Assembly (NCBI GenBank): GCA_019100305.1
Contig: JAHRHW010000005.1
Span: 1 to 29,816, forward strand
Direction: 5' to 3'
Length of the DNA stretch: 29,816 bases
Source: Candidatus Thiodiazotropha taylori
GTDB lineage: Bacteria; Pseudomonadota; Gammaproteobacteria; Chromatiales; Chromatiaceae
Shown: piece after piece, positions 16,869-24,940 of the stretch
Layout of the letters: each line of letters begins with the position of its first letter
Numbering within the stretch: position 1 is the first letter of the stretch
Position numbers and translations under genes: made by a program
The notes under the pieces: generated by a model
Told to the model about the DNA's origin: nothing
The model's input: only the letters and a program-made list of their open reading frames with translations
Databases searched by the model: none

Positions 16869-18488
16869 TCAGTCCAGCTTCACACCTGCGTATTCAATGC
16901 CGGTCAGATGCGCCATCTCCCGGTCAAATGTGCTCAGATCATCAATGCAGAACTTATTCAGATGATCATGGCCGCAGGCGCGCGCCATCACCTGCATGAG
17001 CTCGGTTGAAGCGCGGAAAAAATTATTCAGCTGGTTGGCCCCTTTTTCGATTTTCAGCCGTTTGCGCAACTCCGGTTTCTGGGTGGCGATACCGACCGGA
17101 CAGTTATTGGTATGGCAGGCGCGCATACCCAGACAGCCAATCGCCTGAATCGCCGAGTTGGACACGGCAATGGCGTCCGCTCCCAAAGCCATCGCCTTGA
17201 TGAAGTCTGCCGGCAGGCGCAGGCCGCCGGTAATCACCAGCGACACATCGTTGCGGCCTTTTTTATCAAGGTAACGACGCGCACGTGCCAGCGCTGGAAT
17301 GGTCGGCACGGAAATATTGTCACGAAAAATCAATGGCGCGGCCCCTGTGCCGCCACCACGTCCATCCAGAATGATGTAGTCCACACCGATCTGCAGTGCC
17401 GCCTCGATGTCACGTTCGATGTGCTGGGCCGACAGTTTCACGCCGATCGGAATGCCGCCGGTACTTTCCCGCACTTGCGCGGCGAAACGGCGATATTCGT
17501 CGAGGTTGTCCCAGTCCGGAAAACGCGCCGGCGAAATCGCGGACTCACCTTCTTTGAGACCACGCACTTCGGCAATCTTGCCCTTGACCTTGTTACCGGG
17601 CAGATGCCCACCGGTACCGGTTTTGGCGCCCTGGCCACATTTGAAATGGAACGCCTGGCACTGTTTGACCTTATCCATGGAGTAACCGAAACGCGCCGAG
17701 GCCAGTTCATACAGATAGTGGCTGTTGGCCTGTTGCTCGTCGGGCAGCATGCCGCCTTCCCCGGAACAGATACCGGTACCGGCCATTTCAGCTCCCATCG
17801 CCAAAGCCACCTTGGCCTCTTCCGACAAGGCGCCGAAACTCATGTCCGATACAAACAAGGGCCGATCCAGTTTCAGCGGTTTTTCCGCATTCGGACCAAT
17901 CACAACTTCAGTGCCGACCGGATCGTCATCGAGCATCGGCACCTTGTGCAGTTGCGCGGTGAGAATCTGAATCTCCTCCCACTTAGGCAACAGGTCGCGC
18001 GGCACACCCATGGCAGCGACACGGCCGTGATGACCAACCTTGGAAAGGCCGTGTTCGGCCAGATGCTGGATGTATTTGGTATGCGGCTCTTCTGGCGCAC
18101 CGTGAATGTCCTGATAGAGTCCCTGGTAGGCTTCACGGTTATATGGCTGCGGATTGGTTTGCGTCCATTCGCGGATTTCGTCTTCATCCACCCAGACCTG
18201 ACCAGCTTCGATCCAGGCATTGAAGCGGTGCAGCTTTTCCGATGGGTTGTAAGAGCTGACCCCGGTTTTGTATTCGTAGTCCCAATCATGCAGTCCGCAG
18301 ACAATATTGCTGCCTTCGATGCGGCCGTCTGACATCAGTGCACCACGGTGCGCGCAACGGCCGTAGAGCACTGAGACCTGCTCCTCATCAGGCCAGCGCA
18401 CGATCACCAGATCCACATCGGCCACCAAAGCATAAGCCGGTTTCTCCAGCTCCAGTTCAGACCACTGGGCAATTGGGATTTTGTTCAT
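16869..18488 (-). CDS. Rieske [2Fe-2S] domain fused to an FMN/iron-sulfur glutamate-synthase-type domain
   Basis: The 539-residue protein has an N-terminal Rieske domain (about 1-105) with CAH at 45-47 and CGLH at 64-67. Residues 150-510 are the FMN-binding synthase barrel of GltB/MgsC type: RPLFVSDMSFGALS, GTGICSGEGGMLP, HFKCGQGAKTGTGGHLPG, ISPARFPD, VDYIILDGRGGGTGAAP and CLGMRACHTNNCPVGIATQ with Cys452/458/463 for a [3Fe-4S] cluster. The glutaminase domain of classical GltB is absent. Such stand-alone domains occur in archaeal-type glutamate synthases and N-methylglutamate synthase. It begins the operon, 33 bp before the Rieske-ThDP start; GAGGA precedes the ATG. Substrate unknown. Confidence 0.9.
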   Translation of the reverse strand: MNKIPIAQWSELELEKPAYALVADVDLVIVRWPDEEQVSVLYGRCAHRGALMSDGRIEGSNIVCGLHDWDYEYKTGVSSYNPSEKLHRFNAWIEAGQVWVDEDEIREWTQTNPQPYNREAYQGLYQDIHGAPEEPHTKYIQHLAEHGLSKVGHHGRVAAMGVPRDLLPKWEEIQILTAQLHKVPMLDDDPVGTEVVIGPNAEKPLKLDRPLFVSDMSFGALSEEAKVALAMGAEMAGTGICSGEGGMLPDEQQANSHYLYELASARFGYSMDKVKQCQAFHFKCGQGAKTGTGGHLPGNKVKGKIAEVRGLKEGESAISPARFPDWDNLDEYRRFAAQVRESTGGIPIGVKLSAQHIERDIEAALQIGVDYIILDGRGGGTGAAPLIFRDNISVPTIPALARARRYLDKKGRNDVSLVITGGLRLPADFIKAMALGADAIAVSNSAIQAIGCLGMRACHTNNCPVGIATQKPELRKRLKIEKGANQLNNFFRASTELMQVMARACGHDHLNKFCIDDLSTFDREMAHLTGIEYAGVKLD

Positions 18489-18710
18489 GTAAAGGTCCTC
18501 TTTTTTTGAATTATTAATGCAGATACAACGTAATACGTAATAGGCGTGGAAATGGTTTTTTTATTTTTGACTCTATAGTGAAGCCATCAATTGATTATTA
18601 TAGATAGGATCTTAGGTTGGCTTTATATGATATATTCTCAGTGGCAATTTCTACAGAAAATATCGATACCCATCGTCCACTTTATTTAACCAAACGTACA
18701 TTTAATCAAT
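18489..18710. promoter_or_regulatory. divergent control region between the Rieske operon and the AraC regulator
   Basis: This 222-bp AT-rich region must hold both promoters. It contains a tandem direct repeat of ACGTAAT (18528-18541) and a 10-bp palindrome ATCAATTGAT (18586-18595). Either could be an operator for the adjacent AraC-type protein. No convincing -35/-10 pair was found for either direction. Confidence 0.45.
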
Positions 18711-19691
18711 ATGGAAATGCATGATCCCAATAACGACATCAAAGATGATGCATTGACTCACTTTCTGACCAGGACACACCTGCAGGCACGAATTTTCATG
18801 CACCGCAGCTACTGTGAAGAGTGGGCCATCGATATTGCAGGCACCGGTCAGGTTCCCTTCTATCTGGTGGACAATGGTCAGGCATGGATACACATGGATG
18901 GCATAGAACCCCGCTTAATACAGGCAGGCGATCTGGTCATGTTTCCGCATGATTCTCACCATGTACTTGCCAACAGTCGAAAACCACAGGACAGGGAAAA
19001 CATCAACCAACCAAAAGATTGTGTAAAACAAGAAGGTTTGACCAGCGTTTTATGCGGCTTCTATGAATTTGAATCGGCTACCGCTCAGTTGTTATTAAAT
19101 GATATGCCCGATATCGTTCAGCTCAGTGATGCCCGCAATAATCCAACCACTGACGGCATCGCCAATATCCTAGACACGATCCTTATTGAACTAAAGAACA
19201 ACAATCCTGGGCGAAATATTGCACTTCGTGACCTGGCACGCCTGCTGTTGCTGCACTTGCTGCGCAACTGTTTTTCCGCCAATCTGTCACAGGGTTACCT
19301 CAAGGCATTGATCACTCCGCAAATTGGCCACGCCCTGCAATTGATCCACACTCGATTCAATGAGGAGTGGACCCTGGATGAGCTAGCCCACACAATTGGT
19401 ATGAGCCGTACAGCCTTCGCCCAGAAGTTTCATGAATACGTGGGGATACCACCAGCCAAATACCTGACTTCATGGCGCATGCAGGAAGCCACCACCCTGC
19501 TGAAGAACAGCACGCTCAATATCGAGAAAATTGCCGAAAAATGTGGCTACCAATCAGCGGCCTCTTTTAGAAAAGCCTATAAAAGCCACACAGGGAATAC
19601 TCCCAGGCATATCCGCAGCATAAGCCGGGAATCATTAATCAGTCGCGCCCGACGGAAAATCCTGAGCTCCGCCCCTCCATCGAATCAGTAA
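18711..19691 (+). CDS. AraC family transcriptional regulator with N-terminal cupin (Cupin_6) domain
   Basis: The 326-residue protein has an N-terminal sugar/effector cupin (about 20-130, with FYLVDNGQAWIHMDGIEPR and LIQAGDLVMFPHDSHHVL, as in Cupin_6) and a C-terminal AraC DNA-binding domain of two helix-turn-helix motifs (about 210-310: WTLDELAHTIGMSRTAFAQKF and IEKIAEKCGYQSAASFRKAYK). The ATG at 18711 has no Shine-Dalgarno; an in-frame ATG at 18717 is an alternative. It is divergent from the Rieske operon and is the obvious candidate to activate or repress it. The effector is unknown. Confidence 0.9.
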   Translation: MEMHDPNNDIKDDALTHFLTRTHLQARIFMHRSYCEEWAIDIAGTGQVPFYLVDNGQAWIHMDGIEPRLIQAGDLVMFPHDSHHVLANSRKPQDRENINQPKDCVKQEGLTSVLCGFYEFESATAQLLLNDMPDIVQLSDARNNPTTDGIANILDTILIELKNNNPGRNIALRDLARLLLLHLLRNCFSANLSQGYLKALITPQIGHALQLIHTRFNEEWTLDELAHTIGMSRTAFAQKFHEYVGIPPAKYLTSWRMQEATTLLKNSTLNIEKIAEKCGYQSAASFRKAYKSHTGNTPRHIRSISRESLISRARRKILSSAPPSNQ

Positions 19692-19701
19692 TGATTTTCA
19701 T

Positions 19702-19911
19702 TCAGGCTGCATAAGCAGCAAGGTCTGTCCGTTAGGATCACGCATCAAATGTTCTTCAATAACGTCGAGCCCTTATACTCGCAAGATCTTGGAAGATATC
19801 ACCATAATCCTTCTCACGTGGCCGTACTACTGCTTTTTGCGCTTTTTTTGGAGTAAATACCATATGGTGTTCACAGTCCCTCCCGGTGTGGGTCAGACTA
19901 TGTGGAGGCAT
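19702..19911 (-). pseudogene. relic of an IS200/IS605-type TnpA transposase, with a VOC-like tail
   Basis: From ATG 19911 the minus strand encodes MPPHSLTHTGRDCEHHMVFT then PKKAQKAVVRPREKDYGDIF, the recognisable N-terminus of IS200/IS605 TnpA proteins, but it stops at 19756 after 51 residues. Shifting frame near 19775 gives LDVIEEHLMRDPNGQTLLLM ending at 19702. The first part of that resembles the TnpA VIEGHLMPDHVHM segment, but the expected HUH pair is absent. The end RDPNGQTLLLMQPE instead resembles the C-terminus of a VOC/glyoxalase-fold protein. It is therefore either one very decayed transposase or a transposase fragment joined to a VOC fragment. It is not functional. Confidence 0.55.
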
Positions 19912-20113
19912 AGGATTCTTCTTCGTTACGTCCTGTTCGAAAATCGACGGCTATTCAGACCAATGCCTGGATCAAACCGAAGCGAGCCCTTCATCATATC
20001 CGGGGGGGGTTAAGCTATGATCACCTACCCGCACCGCAGGCCTGTGATATTCAGGCTAGAATCGGACAATTTGTCATAGAAACAGGTATTTATTAAATAA
20101 TCAGGGGAGAGAC

Positions 20114-20137
20114 ATGAGGTGTGGATTATTGACCTGA
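20114..20137 (+). other. candidate 7-codon leader peptide before the GAF operon
   Basis: GGGGAGA (20104-20110) sits 3 nt before an ATG that opens MRCGLLT and a TGA, about 108 bp upstream of the GAF gene. The good ribosome-binding site and position inside a possible hairpin suggest a leader ORF, but this could be chance. Confidence 0.2.
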
Positions 20138-20244
20138 AGCAATTCCCCCTGATAACAAACAGCAGTTTCTGAATTTTCTGATAGTCTTAATTACATACAC
20201 CTTGGTCCATTTTTTTTGAAGCAATTGCTGGAGGGAGATAGGGT

Positions 20245-21417
20245 ATGGCAGATCAAAACCCGCCAAAACCTGTTGTGCCGAATGAAACCATCTACCGCTG
20301 GCATAAAATAGTCGGTCTTGCATTGGCAAAAATGCATACGCCTGTCGCTGTCATTACCCAAAGGCAGGATGAGACCTTCACCATCTTCTATACACATGTC
20401 ACAGATGATAATCCGTTTAAAACGGGTGATCGGATCGCACTTGAGGGCAGTTTCACCGACTGGGTAATCAAAAATGATTCTGCATTGCATGTCAAAGACG
20501 CCTCTCAGGATGAGAAATGGAAGCACCACCGCCTGATTGACAAGGGCTTGGTGTATTACCTGGGTTATCCACTGCACTGGCCGGATGGCGAAATCTTCGG
20601 AACCATCGCTGTTTATGACTACAGGGCGAATGAACAAGCGGATAAGCACCAGGATCTGTTGGCCGAATTTTGCCATGAAATCGAGCAGGACCTACTGATT
20701 CTAATACAACAGCAGGCACTGCGGGTCGAAATCGAGAATAGGAGACGGGCGGAAAACAGGCTGTCCAATTTAACACCCAAGGAGTTTCATGCGCTCTGGC
20801 ACGCTGCCCAGTCCGTGCTCGCCAATCGGAGCTTTGAGGTTTCGGCGCGCATTATCTTCGATGAGGCCTGCAATATGACGGGGGCGGTTTCCGGTTATGT
20901 CGCACTGTTAACCGATGACGGTAGTGAAAACGATGTGTTGTTTCTAGACTCGGGTGGCCTCTCCTGCGCGGTGGACCCAAGCCTGCCAATGCCGATCCGC
21001 GGCTTGAGGGCCGATGCCTACGAATCAGGCAAGGCGGTCTATGAGAATGATTTTATGAATACAGACTGGGTCAAGTTCATGCCGGAGGGACATGTGGTAT
21101 TGAAAAACGTACTGTTTGCACCTCTCAATATCAAAGGCAAGACTGTCGGCATCGTCGGCCTTGCTAACAAGGAAGGCGATTTTACCGATTTTGATGCCTC
21201 CGTTGCAGAAGCATTTGGGGAAATAGCCGCAATTGCCTTGAGTAATTCAAGAACCCTGGATCAACTGGATGAAAACAACAGAAAACTGGAGAGTTTCAAT
21301 GAGACCCTGGTTGACAGGGAGTACAGGATCATCGAGATCAAGCAGGAAGTCAATGAACTGTGCAGAGAACTGGGACGCGAACCCGTATACAAAGACATAG
21401 CAAAACACGCGCTTTAA
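20245..21417 (+). CDS. double-GAF domain protein, no output domain
   Basis: The 390-residue cytoplasmic protein has two GAF sensor domains: about 15-150 (VAVITQRQDETFTIFYTHVT, a LEGSFTDWVIKND core and GTIAVYDYRANEQ) and about 180-345 (ALWHAAQSVLANRSFEVSAR, VLKNVLFAPLNIKGKTVGIVGLAN). It ends in a coiled coil, DREYRIIEIKQEVNELCREL, which in larger proteins links a sensor module to a kinase or other output. Here no kinase, GGDEF or HTH follows, so it probably signals through protein contact. It is first in a four-gene operon, 15 bp before the binding-protein gene, and may feed the hybrid kinase. Ligand is unknown. Confidence 0.85.
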   Translation: MADQNPPKPVVPNETIYRWHKIVGLALAKMHTPVAVITQRQDETFTIFYTHVTDDNPFKTGDRIALEGSFTDWVIKNDSALHVKDASQDEKWKHHRLIDKGLVYYLGYPLHWPDGEIFGTIAVYDYRANEQADKHQDLLAEFCHEIEQDLLILIQQQALRVEIENRRRAENRLSNLTPKEFHALWHAAQSVLANRSFEVSARIIFDEACNMTGAVSGYVALLTDDGSENDVLFLDSGGLSCAVDPSLPMPIRGLRADAYESGKAVYENDFMNTDWVKFMPEGHVVLKNVLFAPLNIKGKTVGIVGLANKEGDFTDFDASVAEAFGEIAAIALSNSRTLDQLDENNRKLESFNETLVDREYRIIEIKQEVNELCRELGREPVYKDIAKHAL

Positions 21418-21432
21418 CCAGAGCATCTGTCA

Positions 21433-22461
21433 ATGAGAGATTTAAAACCTATCTGGGTATGCCGTACTGCGGCCAGTATTATCCTGCTCACTGCGTTGAC
21501 AATGTTACTTACGGCCTGCGACAGTAAACCAGAACAAGCCGGGGAAAAAGAAATAAATTCTTTACGGCTTGCACTAGCGATGCAGCCGGGCAGCGCCCTG
21601 GTTATGGTTGCCGAGAACCAGGGCTTTTTTGAGCAAAACGGGCTCAGGCTGGAGATATCAGAACACCCCAGCGGCAAACGAGCGCTCCATGATAGTTTTT
21701 TTGCAGGCAAGAGCGATATTGTTATCTCTGCTGATGTGCCTGTAGCCTTGGCATCTTTTACTGAAATCCCATTTGTTATCCTCGGTTCCATATTTTCCGC
21801 AAACAATATCAACCGTCTGATTGCAAGGACTGATGCCGCCATTAGTACGCCAACCGACCTCAAAGGAAAAAAAATCGCAACTCAGAAAGCCTCCGCAGTA
21901 CATTTCTTTCTGCATTTGTTTTTAGTGGAACATGGGATACATGAAAAAGAGTTGGAACTGTCTTTTTTCAAGGCAGAGCAGTTGCCTGACAAACTTGCTT
22001 CTGGTGCAATCGATGCCTTTTCAATGCGAGAACCCTACATCAGCCTGGCCAGAGACAAACTGCCGGGTGAGCATATAGTATTTGAGAAACCGGGACTCTA
22101 CCAGCAAAGGGATGTGGTTATATCAAATCGAGACTTCATCAAAAATCATCCTTCAGCTGTAAGGCTTTTTTTGAAGAGTCTTTTGGATGCTGAAATATAC
22201 GTACAAAATAATCCGAAAGCCGCAATAAACATTATCGCAAAGCGATTGGGAGTAACGCCCTCATCACTGGAAAAAAACTGGCCAGAAATAAGTATGGAGG
22301 TCTCACTAGATCAGTCTATGCTGCTGGTGCTTGAAGATATTTCGCGTTGGGCAATTCATGGGGGGCTTGTGGAAAACCGCTCTCTGCCAGACTTTCTTAA
22401 AAGAATGCACGGGCAGGCGTTAAAGGAAATTTCACCAGATGCAGTGACAATAATCCAGTAG
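21433..22461 (+). CDS. NMT1/SsuA-like solute-binding lipoprotein
   Basis: The 342-residue protein has a lipoprotein signal with lipobox LTAC (acylated Cys29). The mature part is an NMT1/THI5-like periplasmic binding fold: RLALAMQPGSALVMVAENQG, FFEQNGLRLEI, GKSDIVISADVPVALAS, PTDLKGKKIATQKAS, and SGAIDAFSMREPY. Relatives bind nitrate, sulfonates, thiamine precursors or similar small molecules for ABC import. Here no permease or ATPase is adjacent. The gene lies 7 bp before a hybrid histidine kinase, so it is probably a ligand sensor presenting its ligand to the kinase rather than a transporter component. Ligand is unknown. Confidence 0.88.
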   Translation: MRDLKPIWVCRTAASIILLTALTMLLTACDSKPEQAGEKEINSLRLALAMQPGSALVMVAENQGFFEQNGLRLEISEHPSGKRALHDSFFAGKSDIVISADVPVALASFTEIPFVILGSIFSANNINRLIARTDAAISTPTDLKGKKIATQKASAVHFFLHLFLVEHGIHEKELELSFFKAEQLPDKLASGAIDAFSMREPYISLARDKLPGEHIVFEKPGLYQQRDVVISNRDFIKNHPSAVRLFLKSLLDAEIYVQNNPKAAINIIAKRLGVTPSSLEKNWPEISMEVSLDQSMLLVLEDISRWAIHGGLVENRSLPDFLKRMHGQALKEISPDAVTIIQ

Positions 22462-22468
22462 TCCGTAA

Positions 22469-24928
22469 ATGAAGATTAGGCACAAATTACTCGCGACGAT
22501 TGGGCTTATTGTATTGCTGGGCCTGTTATTTCTAACCGTACTTTACAGAACACACCAACTATCCCGCTCCAATACCTTAAGTGATGATCAGCTTTATCAA
22601 ATCCAGATTGGTTCCTACGAGCTATCGGTACTAACATATGAAGCTATACTACACCCACAAGAGTCGCGACCCAAGCATCAATGGCTTAACAAACATCGAA
22701 CTTTGATGAACCAGATCGAGGAAATTGAATCCGCTTATTTTCTCGAACAAAGAAACATAAAGAAACTGAAAAGTAACCTATTGACAATAAGCGAGTTATT
22801 CAAACGCCTTTCACCCGCCACCGAGCATTCTCAAACTACTATATCGCCGGATATCACATTACTGCAACAAAAAAGACAACGTATAGCCGCAAGTATACAG
22901 TCTGTTGCCTTAGAGGTTGCTGCATCTGCGTCGGAATTGCGCACCTCAGTAAATAATGAACACATTGATTCCATGCAAAGGATGTTCACTACAGCTTTTG
23001 CCGTGACTCTTATCGCCACTCTATTGTTGATATCACTGTCTTTTGGAGTTTTCAGGAACATTTTTACTGCGGTAAATAATTTACTCAAAGGTGTTACCCA
23101 AGTAACAAACGGAGATCTGAGCTATCGCTCATCACTTCACACTGATGATGAACTCGAAGAATATGCCAACGCATTTAATGAGATGGTTTCACGTCTTGAC
23201 AAAACCATGGCTTCAAGGGATTTGCTAAGCAAGGAAATTATCAAGCAGAAAGCAACAGAGAAAAAGTTAAGAGAGTATAAAAACGAACTGGAGAACAAGG
23301 TAAGGGAGCGAACAGAGGCACTCGAAAAATCCCGGCTGGCTGCAATAAGCATTATGGAGGATGTGAATATCCAGCGAAAAAAAGCTTTGGCAGCCCAACA
23401 ACAGACCGAAAATAGCAACAAAGAACTGGAGCAGGAAATCACCCAAAGATTAAAAGTCGAAAACCGCTTACGTGAAAACGAGACCAGTCTAAAGCATGCC
23501 ATAATCGAAGCTGATTCTGCGAACCGGGCAAAAAGCATATTCCTGGCTAATATGAGTCATGAGTTAAGAACACCCTTAAATGCGATTCTAGGTTTTTCAG
23601 AAATTCTGATACGTGACAATATGCTTAGCAGGGACCAGCGTGACAGTATTAATATCATTAATCGTAGCGGTGGGCACTTACTTGATATGATTAATGACGT
23701 ACTTGACCTATCTAAGATCGAGTCAGGAAAAATAGAAATTGAGGAGAGACCCCTCGATCTGAAGAAAATGCTTTATGACATTGAAAGCATGATTAATATC
23801 CGAGTCGAACAAAAAGGACTTAAGTTCACGCTGGAGTTCGCTGAGAATCTGAGTCACTTCGTTGTTACAGATGCAGGAAAACTGAGGCAGATCCTGATTA
23901 ACCTGTTAGCAAATGCAGTAAAATATACCGACCGTGGTGGTATATCATTGCGCGTGAAAAGCGAGATTTTAGACAGACAACAAAACAGAATCATGCTTTC
24001 TTTCGAGGTTGAGGATAGCGGGATAGGTATTCCAGAGGACAAATATGACGCCATTTTCATACCCTTTGTACAGACTGGAAGTTCAGATCATCAAGGCAAA
24101 GGTACGGGACTCGGCCTAGCGATCTCAAAATCACTTGTGGAACTGCTTGGCGGTCAAATATCAGTCCAAAGCGTGGTCGACAAGGGATCCATCTTCTCAT
24201 TTCAAGTCCCTGTTACCCCAACACACGGAAGCGAAGCATCCGAAGACATTACCACAGGCAAACCTGCAGTCCTTTGTCTTGCACCAGATCAGCCAAAATG
24301 GCGTATTTTGATCGCCGATGACAACAAGGAAAATCTACAGTTGCTAAAAAAGCTCTTGACTCAGGTCGGCTTCCGCGTGAAAGAGGCTAAAGACGGTCAG
24401 GAGGCGATTGACATTTACAAGCAATGGCGCCCGGACTTTATCTGGATGGACATGCGCATGCCCAATGTGGACGGTTACGAGGCAACACGGATAATTAGGA
24501 ATTTACCCAATGGTGACAATATAAAAATTGTCGCCATAACCGCCAGTGCATTTAAAGAGCAGAAAAGCAAGATTCTGGATGCAGGTTGTGACGAAGTGGT
24601 ACGGAAACCATATCGTTCATATGAAATATTTGATGTAATGTCGGATGTACTTGGCGCATCCTTCATTTATGACGCTACCACCGTGGATAAGCAGCCCAAC
24701 AACAAGCTAGTTTCACCTGACAGGATCAATTCATTACCACAGGAGATCGTAGATAACTTATTTTTAAGTTCAAAACAACTAGATGCAGAATCCATACTTT
24801 CAATAGTAGAGGATAATGACATTATTACAAAAGATATCAGTGAAGTACTCGTGACTCTGTCGAAAGAATTCCGCTTTGATACAATAATTGAAATACTGTC
24901 ACAGCACAAAAAGATAACGGATGAATAG
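22469..24928 (+). CDS. hybrid sensor histidine kinase (periplasmic sensor-HAMP-HisKA-HATPase-REC)
   Basis: The 819-residue membrane protein has TM1 at about 8-26, a periplasmic helical sensor region to about 170, TM2 about 175-195, HAMP about 195-247 (NNLLKGVTQVTNGDLSYRSS), and a long coiled coil (250-355). HisKA has the phospho-His at 364 (MSHELRTPLNAILGFSE). The ATPase has NLLANAVKYTD, DSGIGIP and GKGTGLGLAIS (478-560). A receiver domain (611-735) has Asp661 in WMDMRMPNVDGY and a conserved Lys in VRKPYRS. An extra 80-residue tail (about 740-819) follows with no identifiable HPt His. Its periplasmic region probably reads the preceding binding lipoprotein. The HD-GYP regulator 12 bp downstream is the likely partner. 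Confidence 0.92.
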   Translation: MKIRHKLLATIGLIVLLGLLFLTVLYRTHQLSRSNTLSDDQLYQIQIGSYELSVLTYEAILHPQESRPKHQWLNKHRTLMNQIEEIESAYFLEQRNIKKLKSNLLTISELFKRLSPATEHSQTTISPDITLLQQKRQRIAASIQSVALEVAASASELRTSVNNEHIDSMQRMFTTAFAVTLIATLLLISLSFGVFRNIFTAVNNLLKGVTQVTNGDLSYRSSLHTDDELEEYANAFNEMVSRLDKTMASRDLLSKEIIKQKATEKKLREYKNELENKVRERTEALEKSRLAAISIMEDVNIQRKKALAAQQQTENSNKELEQEITQRLKVENRLRENETSLKHAIIEADSANRAKSIFLANMSHELRTPLNAILGFSEILIRDNMLSRDQRDSINIINRSGGHLLDMINDVLDLSKIESGKIEIEERPLDLKKMLYDIESMINIRVEQKGLKFTLEFAENLSHFVVTDAGKLRQILINLLANAVKYTDRGGISLRVKSEILDRQQNRIMLSFEVEDSGIGIPEDKYDAIFIPFVQTGSSDHQGKGTGLGLAISKSLVELLGGQISVQSVVDKGSIFSFQVPVTPTHGSEASEDITTGKPAVLCLAPDQPKWRILIADDNKENLQLLKKLLTQVGFRVKEAKDGQEAIDIYKQWRPDFIWMDMRMPNVDGYEATRIIRNLPNGDNIKIVAITASAFKEQKSKILDAGCDEVVRKPYRSYEIFDVMSDVLGASFIYDATTVDKQPNNKLVSPDRINSLPQEIVDNLFLSSKQLDAESILSIVEDNDIITKDISEVLVTLSKEFRFDTIIEILSQHKKITDE

Positions 24929-24940
24929 TACTTACAAACA

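Larger units (their letters stand above)
19692..20244. other. intergenic region, 553 bp, with IS200-type relic and a structured leader
   Basis: The first 220 bp hold the relics listed separately (minus strand). The plus-strand open frame at 19789-20013 over them is a shadow. The rest (about 19920-20244) has a run of eight G bases near 20004, a tiny ORF at 20114, and CAGGGG (about 20102-20107) facing CCCCTG (about 20147-20152), which could form a long-loop hairpin ahead of the GAF gene. The GAF gene is preceded by GGAGGGAGATAGGG, an ample ribosome-binding site. Confidence 0.5.

Noticed and set aside
17112..18332. 406-codon plus-strand ORF antisense to the Rieske-synthase gene
   Set aside because: A long shadow produced by high-GC codon bias of the real minus-strand gene, which has clear motifs.
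19789..20013. 74-codon plus-strand ORF containing KYHMVFT, which looks like the IS200 start
   Set aside because: The similarity on the plus strand is limited to a near-palindromic stretch; the longer match to TnpA is on the minus strand.
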